A stretch of DNA of 64,000 bases from Pleurostoma richardsiae (taxonomy: Eukaryota > Ascomycota > Sordariomycetes > Calosphaeriales > Pleurostomataceae): assembly GCA_030052745.1 (NCBI GenBank), contig JANBVO010000004.1, positions 868,001-932,000 of the forward strand, in the 5' to 3' direction. Below, piece by piece: positions 11,220-21,522 of this stretch (positions within the stretch are counted from its first letter, which is position 1; each line of letters starts with the position of its first letter). The translations under genes were made by a program, and so were the position numbers. A model generated the notes under the pieces. That model saw nothing but the letters and a program-made list of their open reading frames with translations. It was not told where the DNA came from and made no database searches.

Positions 11220-11668
11220 CTAGTGGTGTGCCTCGCCATGGCCCTCTCCGTGATGCTCGTCCTTCAAGAAGAAATATTCGTAGCCACAGTACGCCGCAAA
11301 GGCTACTGTCGCGATGCCGAGGCCGGGGAGCGCGTTCTTGAACCGATTCCTCCTGCTGAAGAGTCCGGAGTACCGCCACGCCTCACTGTAGGTTTGTTCT
11401 TGTCAGCTTTCCTCCGCTCAGAGGGACCGGGGAGGGACCGGGGAGGGACCAGTTGAGGCATACACTCTCTCCCACGGATCGTATCTTGGCTGTCCCGCCG
11501 CCTCCTTGAACCTTCTTATGTCGAACCCGGTAATGTTTGGCCGCTCTGGCTCGTATCGGAGAACGCTGGAAAGGGCGGAAGCTGTTAGCCGAGCACAACT
11601 GACGCGCAGACGAGCTCGGTACGGGCTTGCACAGCTGCGCGGGTGCGGTCTCACCGTGTAGGATGCAT
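11220..11668 (-). CDS. NDUFB3: Mitochondrial complex I subunit NDUFB3 (B12)
   Basis: Model: complement(11220..11385, 11464..11565, 11655..11668), 93 aa. This is an accessory, single-span subunit of the membrane arm of NADH:ubiquinone oxidoreductase in the inner mitochondrial membrane. The core PNITGFDIRRFKEAAGQP, YDPWER and EAWRYSGLFSRRNRF is diagnostic. It is followed by a hydrophobic helix (LPGLGIATVAFAAYCGYEY) and a His/Glu-rich tail. The length matches the family. The first coding exon is only 14 bases (ATG CAT CCT ACA CG). The acceptor TTTCCAG with a CTAAC branch point joins it in phase, giving MHPTRVLRYEPERPNITG. The second intron uses GT|GTATGC ... CTACAG and contains an 11-bp tandem repeat. 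The first exon is inferred from splice signals only; the rest is secure. The gene is divergent from CAF1. Confidence 0.9.
11421..11450. repeat. 11-bp tandem repeat inside NDUFB3 intron 2
   Basis: The unit gagggaccggg is present 2.7 times with no mismatch. It lies wholly in the 78-bp intron, so it does not touch coding sequence. Confidence 0.85.
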
Positions 11669-12207
11669 CTTGATGGACCCAATTGGTCTGCCAACAGATG
11701 CTCTAGCCTGCCGAGGGAGGGAATGTGAGAGCGTCCACGGTCGTGGTGGGCTCCGTTCCGGCAGAACAAAGGTGACGGAGGTGGTGGGATAATCGTCGGC
11801 CCGGAAGGCTGAGCGAGCCTCTGATTGGCCCGCACGCTCCTGGCTAGGCGACGTGCAGCCTCAGCGGAGGAAATCCGGACTAGCATCCCTCTACCGAGTC
11901 AAGACCTCACCCGGTCATCAGAGCTCAAAAGCACTTTCTGTCCTGCCAACTTCCGTCCCGTCTTTCTGCCCCTGCACGAAGCCACAAGCGCAGAGCAACA
12001 GCCTGACGACAGCCTCACGGTTCGACACCGAACTCAACAAGATCTAGCCGGAAAATCGATCGCGACCGATATCCCTTTTGCCGATCTCGTCGCGAGCCCA
12101 CCGTCGCATCCCTACAAGATCACTTACCGTGCCGATGCTTGATGTCGTCCACGTCGCAAACACAACACTCAAGAAACGGAACATCATAAGAATAGGAGTA
12201 CAAGATT
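11669..12207. other. Compact divergent promoter, NDUFB3 / CAF1
   Basis: Only 539 bases separate the two start codons, so the core promoters and both leaders must be packed here. I see no obvious TATA element. The sequence near 12150-12200 is A-rich just before the CAF1 start. Confidence 0.5.
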
Positions 12208-13758
12208 ATGCCTCCACAGCTGTCTAGGTTCCAGGGCGGGCCGAACGCTATCTCTCCCTACCAGCACCAGTTCCCCGGCCATGCCCAGAGCCACTCGGGA
12301 AACCACCCTTCCCAGCTCGGCGGGAACCCCTCCTACCTCAACCCGAACGCTCAGCTGAGCCCATTTACCACCAATGGAAATGTATTAGGTCTTGGCGGCG
12401 GCATGGGCGTGGGAGGTGGGTTTGGTGTTGGTGGTGACACAGGTCTCGCGAGTCAAGCTGCGAGGATGGGGTTCGCACACGGCGCAAATCTCCAGCAGCA
12501 ACAACAGGCTCAGCAGCAGGCTCACGGCGTTATGGGCGACCACGGACCGAGAGGTGCCGCGAAAGGGAGGATACGAGAGGTGTGGAAGCATAACTTACAC
12601 GAGGAAATGGCTGTCCTGAGAGATCTGGTGGACAAATACCCGTATATTGCCATGGTGAGACCGAATGCTCTGGGTCTGGTCTGAGGGGATGAGATCTGAC
12701 GCGTGCAGGATACGGAGTTTCCGGGCGTGGTTTCCCGGCCGATGGGAGGATTTCGCGGCAAGAGCGACTATCACTACCAGTGCTTGCGGACGAACGTCGA
12801 TATGCTCAAGGTGATCCAGATTGGCATCACGCTGTTCAATGACGACGGTGAGACCCCCCCGGCGCGGCCAACTTCCGCCGACGGACTAGATATGAGTTTT
12901 GCGACGCGGAGAAATGCGGCACAGGGCCCGCTACCGTATTCTTGGCAGTTCAACTTCAAGTTCTCCTTGAAGGATGACATGTTCAACCAGACTTCGATCG
13001 AGTCATTACAACAGGCTGGGATCGACTTCCAGCAGATGGAGAGAGATGGCATTGATCCTCATGAGTTCGCAGCTCTCCTCATCCCCTCTGGCCTCGTATG
13101 CTTCGATAACGTGCGGTGGATATCATTCCACGGCGGCTACGACTTTGGCTATTTGACCAAACTCCTTATCTGCAGGCCTCTGCCGAACGACGAGGTGGAA
13201 TTTGACCAGCTCATGAAGTTATATTTCCCTAGCACATACGACGTCAAGCACCTGATGAAGCACGCCATCAAGCTGCACAACTCCGGCCTTCTCACTCCAA
13301 ACGATCCCGCCAGTACCGAGATCCTGCAAAAGTTCGAGCACAAGTCTGGCCTGGAGAACATCGCCGAGACGCTCAAGATCAAGCGAGTCGGCTCCGCCCA
13401 CCAGGCCGGCTCGGACTCCCTGCTCACCGGCCGCGTGTTCTTCCAGATGCGGGACAAGATCTTCAACGGTGAGATTCCCGACGAGCACCTCGGCAAGGTC
13501 TGGGGCCTCGGTGTCCCCGATATCTCCACCATCATGAGCGGTATGGGAGGAGGGGGCAACGACAGCACCCCACCGGGCCAGAACGGCAACGGCTTGCAGA
13601 ATGGGACGCCGAGTACGCCGAACACCGGCAGCGTCGGCCTTGTGACGACGCCCGCCGCGCAGGCACACAATACAAACGGCATGAGCATGGGGCCCATGAC
13701 GCCCGGTGGCGGAGGCGGCGTGTTCGGCAACTTCGCCTTCACGGCGGCGGGGAGGTGA
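12208..13758 (+). CDS. CAF1: CCR4-NOT deadenylase subunit CAF1/POP2
   Basis: Model: 12208..12654, 12709..13758, 498 aa. It is a DEDD-family 3'-5' poly(A) nuclease of the CCR4-NOT complex, acting in cytoplasmic mRNA deadenylation. The catalytic acids are visible: D150 and E152 in DTEFPG, D294 in HGGYDFGYLTK, and H380/D385 in AHQAGSDSLLT. The nuclease domain spans about residues 125-410. It is preceded by a Gly/Gln-rich extension (residues 1-120, with QQQQQAQQQAH) and followed by a Gly/Thr-rich tail; both are usual in filamentous fungi but absent from animal CAF1. The single 54-bp phase-0 intron (ATG|GTGAGA ... ATCTGAC ... GTGCAG) falls exactly between Met149 and the first catalytic Asp. If retained it reaches a TGA after ten codons. 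Identification is near certain. Confidence 0.96.
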
Positions 13759-14444
13759 GACGAGGATTGGGACCCCCCGTCGGGGAAGTGCGGTGGTCTG
13801 TAAGAAGGCGTTTCTTCGTCCGCGAGAAATGGCGATTAGGAGTCCTCTTTAAGGGTTGGCTTGGTAACTCGGGCAAATGAATGAAGAGCACACGTCCTGG
13901 AGTTCTGGGGGAAAATATCCGGCAGTGAACTTGTTTTTCTCTCGAGCCGACGACGACGACGACGGGAGGGAAACGTGCGGTTCGTCTGAAGATGGGTTCT
14001 TAAACTTCCCGGAGACCTCTTTTGACGACGGATGGCCTGCTTCTGTGTACTAGTATCCCAGTTTCTGTTCCATGCGGTCATAGTGGCTACTGTTTTGGAA
14101 TGTAATCGCTGGTAATTGCGGCGATATGTCCACACATGCCCAAGACTACACGACAACGCATTGACGGACATGACTGAGTCGTTAGTATTCCGTGGAGTGA
14201 TGCTGATAGCTATTGATCAATGGCTAGCTAGCAAACATGATGATCCCTTCCTTTCCCTTGCTCTGAACTCCGAGACCTACGCCGGATCTCCTTAGAAACC
14301 GGATATGCCTTGTTATGTCCCCGCCGGTAGAGACCCAAATGATAGCAAACTGCTTGTATAAAGCAAAAACGCCTGACAATTACTGGGAGTCTCGGTACAG
14401 TCGTTGTTGGTCGTAAAGCATCATCACCACTGCCAGCAGTCTCC
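13759..14444. other. Convergent spacer between CAF1 and FYV10
   Basis: This is 3' flanking sequence of both genes. No gene or RNA is recognisable. Confidence 0.5.
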
Positions 14445-15913
14445 TTATGTGATGTACACCTTCTTCAGGCCGTCCGCAGGATAGATATCGCCCGTCCGCG
14501 GATCCTTCACCTGGCCCTCGGGAAGCGCTGTCTTGCGGGCGTGCTCCTCGAGCCGCTCCCGGCTGTACACCCTCCCGTTGGGCAAGAGCAGCAGGTCGTG
14601 CTCGACATGGCTCTTGCTGTGGTGCGCGTAGGGCACGTTACGCGCCAGGTCATTCAGCTCCGTTGAGCAGATGGGGCAGACGGACGTGCTCACCAGCGGC
14701 GGCGCCGCGGTGGTGGTGGCCGCCGGGGTGCCGTCCGCCGAGGGCGAGGCCCCAACAGGCGGCGGCACGCCGTGATCTGCCGAGTGGCAGGCCGGGGTCT
14801 TGAGCGCCGAGAGCCCGGAGGAGAGGGCGATGTGCAGGAGCGGGAATGAGGGGAGGGAGAGGAGGCTGTTGTGCGTCTGGGTGAAGACGTCCGCAAGCAT
14901 GGCCCAGCGGTCGGCGCTATACATGCGGCGGTACTCGCCATGGGCGATATCGGGAGGGAAGGCGAGTAGGCCCCCTGCTTGGCTGACCTCCCGCGGGAAG
15001 GAGTCTTTGAATGGAATGAGATACTTCTTGGCGAAGGCGATGGCGTCGAGCATCTTGTCCTGCTGCTGGGTGCGTACCATCTCGATGTACTGCTGGAAGC
15101 GGAGCTGGAACTCCAGATTGCTCTGTAAGAGGATCTGCGTCAGCCGAGACTCTTGTTGCTCACAAACCAGCCGATATCGTTAGACAAGGTCACACGTACG
15201 TCCATCTTTCTCAGCTCTTTCTTGTTCTCTGTGCACCATTGTAGAGCTTCAGTGACGCTACCGTTCCGGAGGCTTTCCCGGATCTTGTTCATCTGCACGA
15301 AGGTGTCGATATCGACCAGGTCTTGCATGCCCCTCTCATCGGCCAGCGCCTCAGCGCTCTTGTCGTAGCCTTGACGCAGCAGGTAGTCGACGAGCAGGCG
15401 GTCGAGCCGCTGCCGCGACCACCCCTCATAGCCGACATCCTCGAGGGTCTGCATCTTCGAGAGCGCTGCCAGATGGGCCAGCCGGGCATCGACCTGCCGG
15501 TACAACCGGGCTTCCTCGTCCGCGTGGGCCGTCAGCTTGCGCTTGATACCGCGGCAGCGGGCAATCATCGAGTCGAGGCTCCGCAGGACATCATCGGGCG
15601 AGGACCGGCCGCTCACGGCGCTGGTAGCGGCCTCCTTGAGCAGGTTCTTGACGGCAGTTGAGTCCTTCTCTACCGTGAAGTGAGCGGATCGGAAGTTCTT
15701 CTTCAAGAGTTCGTGCGGGAGTCGAAGGAGTGGTTGGTCCTGTTCAGGTGTAACAGAAGTGCTTGTTAGCTTGCTGGTTCCTTAACGCCCTTCTAGCGGG
15801 CGGTACGACCAACAAGGCGAGAAGTGAAGCCACCGAGGCAATGAGGGTGTCATTTTTCTTACCAATAAGACATGGTTTGCGTGATCGATCTTGGATACCT
15901 CGAAGTCACTCAT
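14445..15913 (-). CDS. FYV10: GID/CTLH ubiquitin ligase subunit FYV10 (GID9, MAEA homologue)
   Basis: Model: complement(14445..15122, 15200..15739, 15863..15913), 422 aa. GID9/MAEA pairs with GID2/RMND5 to form the catalytic module of the GID E3 ligase, which in yeast degrades gluconeogenic enzymes after glucose is added. Visible in order: short N-terminus ([17 protein letters not shown]) running into [12 protein letters not shown]; a helical region; a LisH motif ([19 protein letters not shown], about 120-140); a CTLH segment ([16 protein letters not shown]); a CRA region; and a C-terminal degenerate RING ([10 protein letters not shown] ... PYAHHSKSH ... LPNGRVYS). Both introns (123 and 77 bp) are phase 0, and the second has a CTGAC branch point. 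The length matches MAEA-type proteins (about 400 aa). Identification is strong, and the start is supported by the family N-terminus. Confidence 0.95.
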
Positions 15914-17141
15914 CTTGGAAGAGGCTCTCTGGCCCAAGACTGGACGGTTTTGGTTGTTCAAGAGGGCAGGAGAGGTTGAAAGCAGCTCTCGAGTCGGAAG
16001 TCTTGTGTTAAAAGATGTCATGTAGGTACCTAGATACACCGTACTGTAGGTATGGCGGTTGAAGGTTATCACCACGAGGGGTGTTGAATTAGTGTGAACT
16101 GCACACATGCCCCACTTTCCTCTCGAAGCCACGATTAGATATCACGGCACTTTCCCGACTGACTAACTCAGTAGGCTGCTCGTCGGGGATCACCATCTCG
16201 GACCACAAGCCCACAGATCACGTTACTTCATAGGCCGAGGTCACGATCTTAGGTTTGTGTACTTCGTACGGAGTACAATGTGCGGACAGAGGTAAATACC
16301 TAAGTTTCTGGATGCATCATTCTTGCTCCGACAGGGATGGCAGCTGTACGGAGTACCATAGTACATCCTATATTTGGGAAGCACTTCCTACAGTGCCGCG
16401 GTACTCCTCCCACACCTCCCATCCATCCGTAAAGGAGGGGTCGGGAGCAGGGGCAGAGCCGGGCATGGGGACGTTATCCTGGATCACTTGACGTTGCGAG
16501 CGAGCGATGCAGTGAAACATCTTCATAAAACAGAAACTCGCCCATCGCCTCCAGCTGACGTACACTGGGCTGCTGCTGTGCTCGATGCTCTGTGGTGACA
16601 GAGGGCTGTCTTTCCCCCCTTGTCCAAGCTCCATCTCTCTCCTCTGCAGCTTCGAATATTATGCGGGCTTGAATGAATGTGTTTGCTTATTGGCTATGGG
16701 CGTTGGCACGGAAGTATCTCCTCTCCTAACAACAGCCAAGGCGTGATAGGCGAGCTTGGGCTGCAAACCTCAGCTTCGACTGACTGACTGACTGTGCCTC
16801 TGCATACTGCCTGTCATATATTCCATGCATGACTGGTCCGGCATGCACGAGCGCAGCCGGATCACGACTCGGCCGCAGCCTCGCTGGTTTGGCCGTAGCG
16901 GAAGCGCGCTACGCAGACGTGGCTGCATCACCAAAATGTCATGCTTTTCCACACGCGGACCTGCCGACCGATGGGAGGGAGGTTAATGTCGGACACGCCT
17001 TGCCCACATGCGTGGATGGGTGAGGGTGAAGAGGGACTGAACATTCATGTCTTGGTATAGCAGAGCTGGATCTTTCTCGTGTACACACACCCACGATATC
17101 TACATTAGGTTAGGTAGGTGCAGCTGTGTATTCCAGACAGT

Positions 17142-17170
17142 CATCCATCCACCCATCCATCATCCATCAT
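17142..17170. repeat. Imperfect CCAT/CATC microsatellite
   Basis: A short run of ccat units with single-base interruptions. It is non-coding and likely polymorphic between isolates. Confidence 0.7.
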
Positions 17171-17466
17171 GGAGTAGAGGCGTGTTGGATGTGGGAGGGA
17201 GGGAGTCAGGTGAGCAGCCACAGTGAGGATGAGCTGGTGTGAGCTTCGCGGTCTGGGTTCCGCTTGTGGTCCGTGCGCCCCGCCAGAGCCAAAAGCGGAC
17301 AATTCCAGCCACCAGTCCGCGGCTCATGATTGGCCCGCGGCCACCCCTCCTTCCTCTCCCTCGCTCCCCTCCATCAGTGAAGCCTCTTGCCTCAGGAGTC
17401 GCTGGCCCGGCTCGAGCCAAGGTACCTCCAACCAACCTACCTTACCTATATATTGTCACCTCCCTT

Positions 17467-17706
17467 CACGTGGTCCCACCACCCATTCACCTGACCTCCC
17501 ATTCGCATCTCTCTCCTCCAGCAAAGACGCTCCCCCAGGTCTCTCTGGATTATCGTAAAGGCTCCTGTCGGCTGTCAGGAACCTCCCCTCACTTCTATAT
17601 CTCTCCGACAAATTAAAATCTTCGAGATTTTGCGTTTTTGGACGTGTTGTTACTCTTTGATCGATCGACGATCGACACGTCGACTCCATAACACGCTCAA
17701 CACGTG
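17467..17706. promoter_or_regulatory. Two CACGTG E-boxes upstream of CBF1
   Basis: Perfect CACGTG palindromes occur at 17467-17472 and 17701-17706, 235 bases apart. CACGTG is the established core site of the CBF1/USF class of bHLH proteins, and the gene just downstream encodes such a factor. Both lie upstream of the possible leader-intron donor at 17813. Autoregulation is an inference; a single CACGTG is expected by chance about once per 4 kb. Confidence 0.4.
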
Positions 17707-17812
17707 CACGCTGCTGGACACGGCTCCTCACCTTCCGGCCTGCTGCCGCTCATCACGTTTTTTTGGGCACGCTTTCCAGCACATGATCTGAGAGACTCGA
17801 CTCTCATTCAAG

Positions 17813-18557
17813 GTACGCGAAGCATTTCCATTTCCATCAAATCCATCGTCTACCGCCTGTTCACACTCGTGCAACGCGATGCTGGCCCGCGGCCCCTGGC
17901 CAACAAAGAGTTTTTCTCGCGGTTTGTCTATCGCGACACGCGAAGAATCTGCGTCAATCCCCGACGATGCCATTCTCAAAGTGAAAGCGACGACTGCTTG
18001 TAGTAGCTGCCGTCGCGTCGCGACCTTCCATTGCGCTTCACTTCACTCCACTTCCCGAGCCTCTTTCTCTTCGGATCCATTCCATCGCTGCTTTCACGAG
18101 CCACCCTCTTTCACTCCATCTGCACCTTGAGGTGTTAACTGCCTAGAAACTTCGAGCTCTTCGAGCTTCACGACGCTGAGTTGGCGCTCTGTGTTCATGA
18201 TCCGGATCCGACATTGTCCAAGCAAGCGCTTGACTCGCGGTATCAGGACAATCCCATTCATTCCTGACTCTCTCGACTTTCCTCAATGCCAAGCAGCGCT
18301 CATCGCTGGAGCTTACCAAAAATGCCGCTATGTCGGAGCTGCAAGTGCTTGCTCGTTAATCTAGCTCCATTACTTCCGTCATGCCATCTTCCGAGCCTTT
18401 CGCCATCTGTCGAATACTTTTCTCTCCGCCTTGTCGTCTGTAGCGGCCGTAGTTGGGGCTGCATCTTCAGGACCATCTTCACCTTTCTATGGCGCCTGGT
18501 TGCACTGCAACCATGTTGATTGTCGCCAATGTTGAAATCCATCACTAACCTTCCTAG
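17813..18557 (+). other. Possible intron in the CBF1 5' leader
   Basis: AG|GTACGC at 17811-17818 could be a donor. ATCACTAACCTTCCTAG ending at 18557 is a very good acceptor with a CTAAC branch point. The acceptor is 73 bases before the CBF1 start codon. The acceptor is convincing; the choice of donor is a guess, and a nearer GT could be used. Confidence 0.35.
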
Positions 18558-18630
18558 GCAATTCTCCACCCCGACTCGACCTGGAATCTAGCTCACGATA
18601 GAGTCGTTTGTGTATCCGCCGGTCTACGTT

Positions 18631-19608
18631 ATGGCCGAGACTGTCACAGCAGACCATCCCGACCTCTCCGCCCTCACACAATCTCCGCCTCAGAAGCGCA
18701 AGCGTGGCGCTCCTGATTCTCCTGAATTTCGACGGGCCAAGCGTGGAGTGCCCTCAGCAGCCATGACCGACGTCGAAGAGGCTTTCATGGACAGTGCTGT
18801 CGAGGCGGCGGCGTCGGGTGTCAATGTGTCTGACTTCACCGCTCTGCAGCAAGCTGCTGCCGAGCACAGCGAGGCTGCCGACCCCGCCAATGCCTCGAGC
18901 ACTGCAGCCGCCGCTCTTGGCTCCATGTACCCGACTCTACACGTCCCGCAGTCCACCGAAGAGACTTTCGCTGCACAGACCCTAGATACCGACCATCATC
19001 ATGCAGACACGTCTTATCCCGGCGACGTGAGCCAGACAGATGGTCTGCCAATCGATACTTCCGGAAGTGTGCACCAGCTATCCCCTCCCAATGTTCAGCC
19101 AACCAACGGTATTCGTCACCCAGAGCCGCGCTTCCAGACTAGTCAGGGCACCCCTACTCCCAAGCCCGCTGTTGGGTCAGAGGAGTGGCACAAGATGAGG
19201 AAGGATAACCATAAAGAAGGTGAGTTGTCATTTGTGCCTGCATCACCATGCTTCCATCGCCTAGCTAACCCTATTCTAGTCGAGCGTCGCCGGCGTGAGA
19301 CCATCAACGAGGGAATAAATGAGCTTGCCAAGATCGTGCCTAACTGCGAGAAGAACAAGGGGTCCATTCTGCAGCGCGCTGTGGCGTTCATAACCCAGCT
19401 CAAGGAGAACGAGTCTCAGAACATCGAGAAGTGGACTCTGGAGAAACTTCTCACGGAGCAGGCCATTGCTGAGCTCAGCTCGTCTAACGACAAGCTGAAG
19501 CAGGAGTGCGAGCGGCTATACCGTGAGCTGGAGACGTGGAAGCGGATTGCTCAGAATGCTGGCCTCCAGCCTCCCTCAGAGAAGGTCGAGCCCAACGCGA
19601 CGAGCTAG
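18631..19608 (+). CDS. CBF1: bHLH transcription factor CBF1 (centromere-binding factor 1 class)
   Basis: Model: 18631..19219, 19280..19608, 305 aa. CBF1-class proteins bind CACGTG as dimers; in yeast they act in sulfur-amino-acid gene control and at centromeres. The N-terminal 180 residues are low-complexity (Ala/Ser/Thr), with KRKRG near residue 17-21. The DNA-binding domain starts at EEWHKMRKDNHKE and continues after the intron as VERRRRETINEGINELAKI, with the loop CEKNKGSILQRAV and a second helix, then a heptad-rich leucine-zipper-like segment (LSSSNDKLKQECERLYRELE). Basic-region residues H-K-E-V-E-R-R-R-R are as expected for E-box recognition. The 60-bp intron (G|GTGAGT ... CTAACCCTATTCTAG) lies inside the basic region, is a multiple of three and has no stop. 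The start is the first ATG in frame; a GTG seven codons upstream is not a start. Confidence 0.92.
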   Translation: MAETVTADHPDLSALTQSPPQKRKRGAPDSPEFRRAKRGVPSAAMTDVEEAFMDSAVEAAASGVNVSDFTALQQAAAEHSEAADPANASSTAAAALGSMYPTLHVPQSTEETFAAQTLDTDHHHADTSYPGDVSQTDGLPIDTSGSVHQLSPPNVQPTNGIRHPEPRFQTSQGTPTPKPAVGSEEWHKMRKDNHKEGELSFVPASPCFHRLANPILVERRRRETINEGINELAKIVPNCEKNKGSILQRAVAFITQLKENESQNIEKWTLEKLLTEQAIAELSSSNDKLKQECERLYRELETWKRIAQNAGLQPPSEKVEPNATS

Positions 19609-21522
19609 ATGCTTTAAGTCTTGGAGTCTCTGGCCGACTTTACCTTCCGCGGCCGCCTGTTCATCGTCTATATGGCAGCCCAATATCTTTTGCTTCTTCA
19701 GTTTATACCCTTTGCGATTCGAGATGGGTTCTCCGGTCCGGGAGAAGACTCGATCTCGGCTTATTGCGCATCACTTTCCCCCTCCAACTTCGCATCTCCC
19801 AATCCACCCGGCAATGAGGACGAGTCGACCTACCTCAGCAGAGAGAAGCAGACAATAAAACGCACTACGGCAGCTGGTCTTCGCAGATCCTTCTTCATTT
19901 GGACATGGAGCCAGCTGCTCGTGATCGCATGCTCTCGCTTTGAGATGGAGGCTCCGCGTGACCGGCTGGCATTTGGTGGTCATGGTTCGGCAGGGCTCTC
20001 TCTTTGCGGCGGATGGACGCCAGGCAGGCAGAAGGCGTTGGTGGAGATTGTAAAGTACGGCGGTGTTACACGGAAGGCCACAGTTAAATAGGGAATCATG
20101 CATTGAATCAGGAAAGCACGTCCTCAGTAGGCATGCCAGCCGTAACTGAAGTGAAGCAGCAGCAGCAGCCGCCTAGCATGTTCGGTTATTCATGTCATGC
20201 CCCTGGAACCAGTATCCTATTCTACCGCTCTCTTGATCTATTCGGAGTATCTCTCAGATAGACAGGGCGGTGGGCTAACCAATTGCGGGTTCAGTCGGGT
20301 CATGCAAGCCACCGTCAAAGTCACAAGATGAAGTAACAGATTGATCCTGTGTCGTCTCTTGGAGGTTCTGCATCGGTACATGCGGGCGGGTTATGGGTCT
20401 TTCCCATGTTATCTAATTGCCTGAGTGCTGCATCTTTGCCAATCTCTCCGAGCTTCCACGAAACCCGAAGTCGGCGGTAGACGACGATGCCGGTATCGTC
20501 TGACTGCGCCGAAGTCACCGGTCGCTCAGCGGAGAGAAGCCCCGCCTTCGGGTGCTCGCTTGTCGCGTCGACCTACCGAAAGCTGCAAAGCTCGAAAAGC
20601 TTGCCGGGCTAGTCGACGCGTAGGGACCCGCCACCGAGAGGGTTTCTCCAGCTGGCAGCCCGTCATGGAGATAGCCGTCCGCGTAGCTTCGCAGCGACGA
20701 TAGCTATCTTCCCCTCGCTCTGACCCTTTGGGGATTCTCCGCTAGGCGGGTCAATCCATATAAGCCGCACCGCTTCCCCCTGCCCGCGCCTCTGACTACG
20801 GAACACAAGCAGGAAAAAAAGAAGAAAGCGCAGCAAAAGAGGCTTGTCTAGACCATTGGACTGCCGCTGCTGCCCTCTGCTAGTCCGTCTCTCGGCCATC
20901 TACCGCGGCTACTGGTTTCTTCGTCGACGTTACCGAGTATCTTTGACGTAACTGCTCGCAGGCCACCTTACGTTACAGATACCTGTTCCTGTCACTGTTC
21001 GCCAGCTCTCAAGGCAAGTACTGCATACCTCTTCCAGAGCAGCTCCAATTGCTCCCAAACAACGCTCCCTCTCCCGTCCCTCATCAGCTTCCCCACCTCC
21101 CTTGCCCGCGCCAGACACACACGCGCTGCGCACACACAGTCAATCGCACTGCTTCGGCCTCATTCGCGGGAGCGCCTTACACTCTGCTGTACTTTCCATC
21201 TTGAGAGCCTCCTGGTGCCCATATAAGCCGGCGATAGCCACCGTTTGATAGGCTCCCTTGTCATTGTCACTTGGACCTACCTATCTTAGGTACCTACCTA
21301 CCTACCTTACTCAGTCAGCACCTGGTGCGGGGCGTGTGTGTGTGTGTACTTGTGCTTCTTTCTCCCCTCCACCCTCCCGGGACCCCCGTTCTCACGGGTC
21401 TCTCCCCTCTGGCGCGGCTCCCGGCGCAATTGGCGGCTCCACGCGCGTGGTCGCACCTTCCTGGCCTCCGTGTTGAATTCGTTGGCGCTGACTAGCTAAG
21501 GAAGCGGATATATAAGGTCGCC
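19609..21522. other. Spacer between CBF1 and GABA transaminase
   Basis: This is the CBF1 3' flank plus the promoter of the next gene. It contains a cluster of HGATAR elements, TATA-like ATATAAG at about 20758 and 21221, and a TTAGGTACCTACCTACC stretch at 21287-21309. A GT run (gtgtgtgtgtgtg) lies around 21333-21346. C/T-rich sequence follows. No coding gene is supported. Confidence 0.55.
20669..21251. promoter_or_regulatory. HGATAR cluster upstream of GABA transaminase
   Basis: Matches to the GATA-factor site HGATAR are AGATAG 20669-20674, CGATAG 20698-20703, AGATAG (minus strand) 20704-20709, CGATAG 21232-21237 and TGATAG 21246-21251. The two at 20698-20709 abut head to head. In Aspergillus the GABA catabolic genes are under nitrogen control through the GATA factor AreA, so control by an AreA/NIT2 orthologue is plausible. 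The motif is short and the density is only suggestive. Confidence 0.35.

Larger units (their letters stand above)
15914..18630. other. Long spacer between FYV10 and CBF1, including the probable CBF1 leader
   Basis: The 2.7 kb holds the FYV10 promoter and the CBF1 promoter and leader. It contains TAGGTACCTA near 16022-16032, two copies of GTACGGAGTAC (near 16266 and 16346), a CCAT tract (17142-17170), two CACGTG E-boxes and a possible leader intron (17813-18557). From 17330 onward the strand is C/T-rich. No coding gene is supported. Confidence 0.55.
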
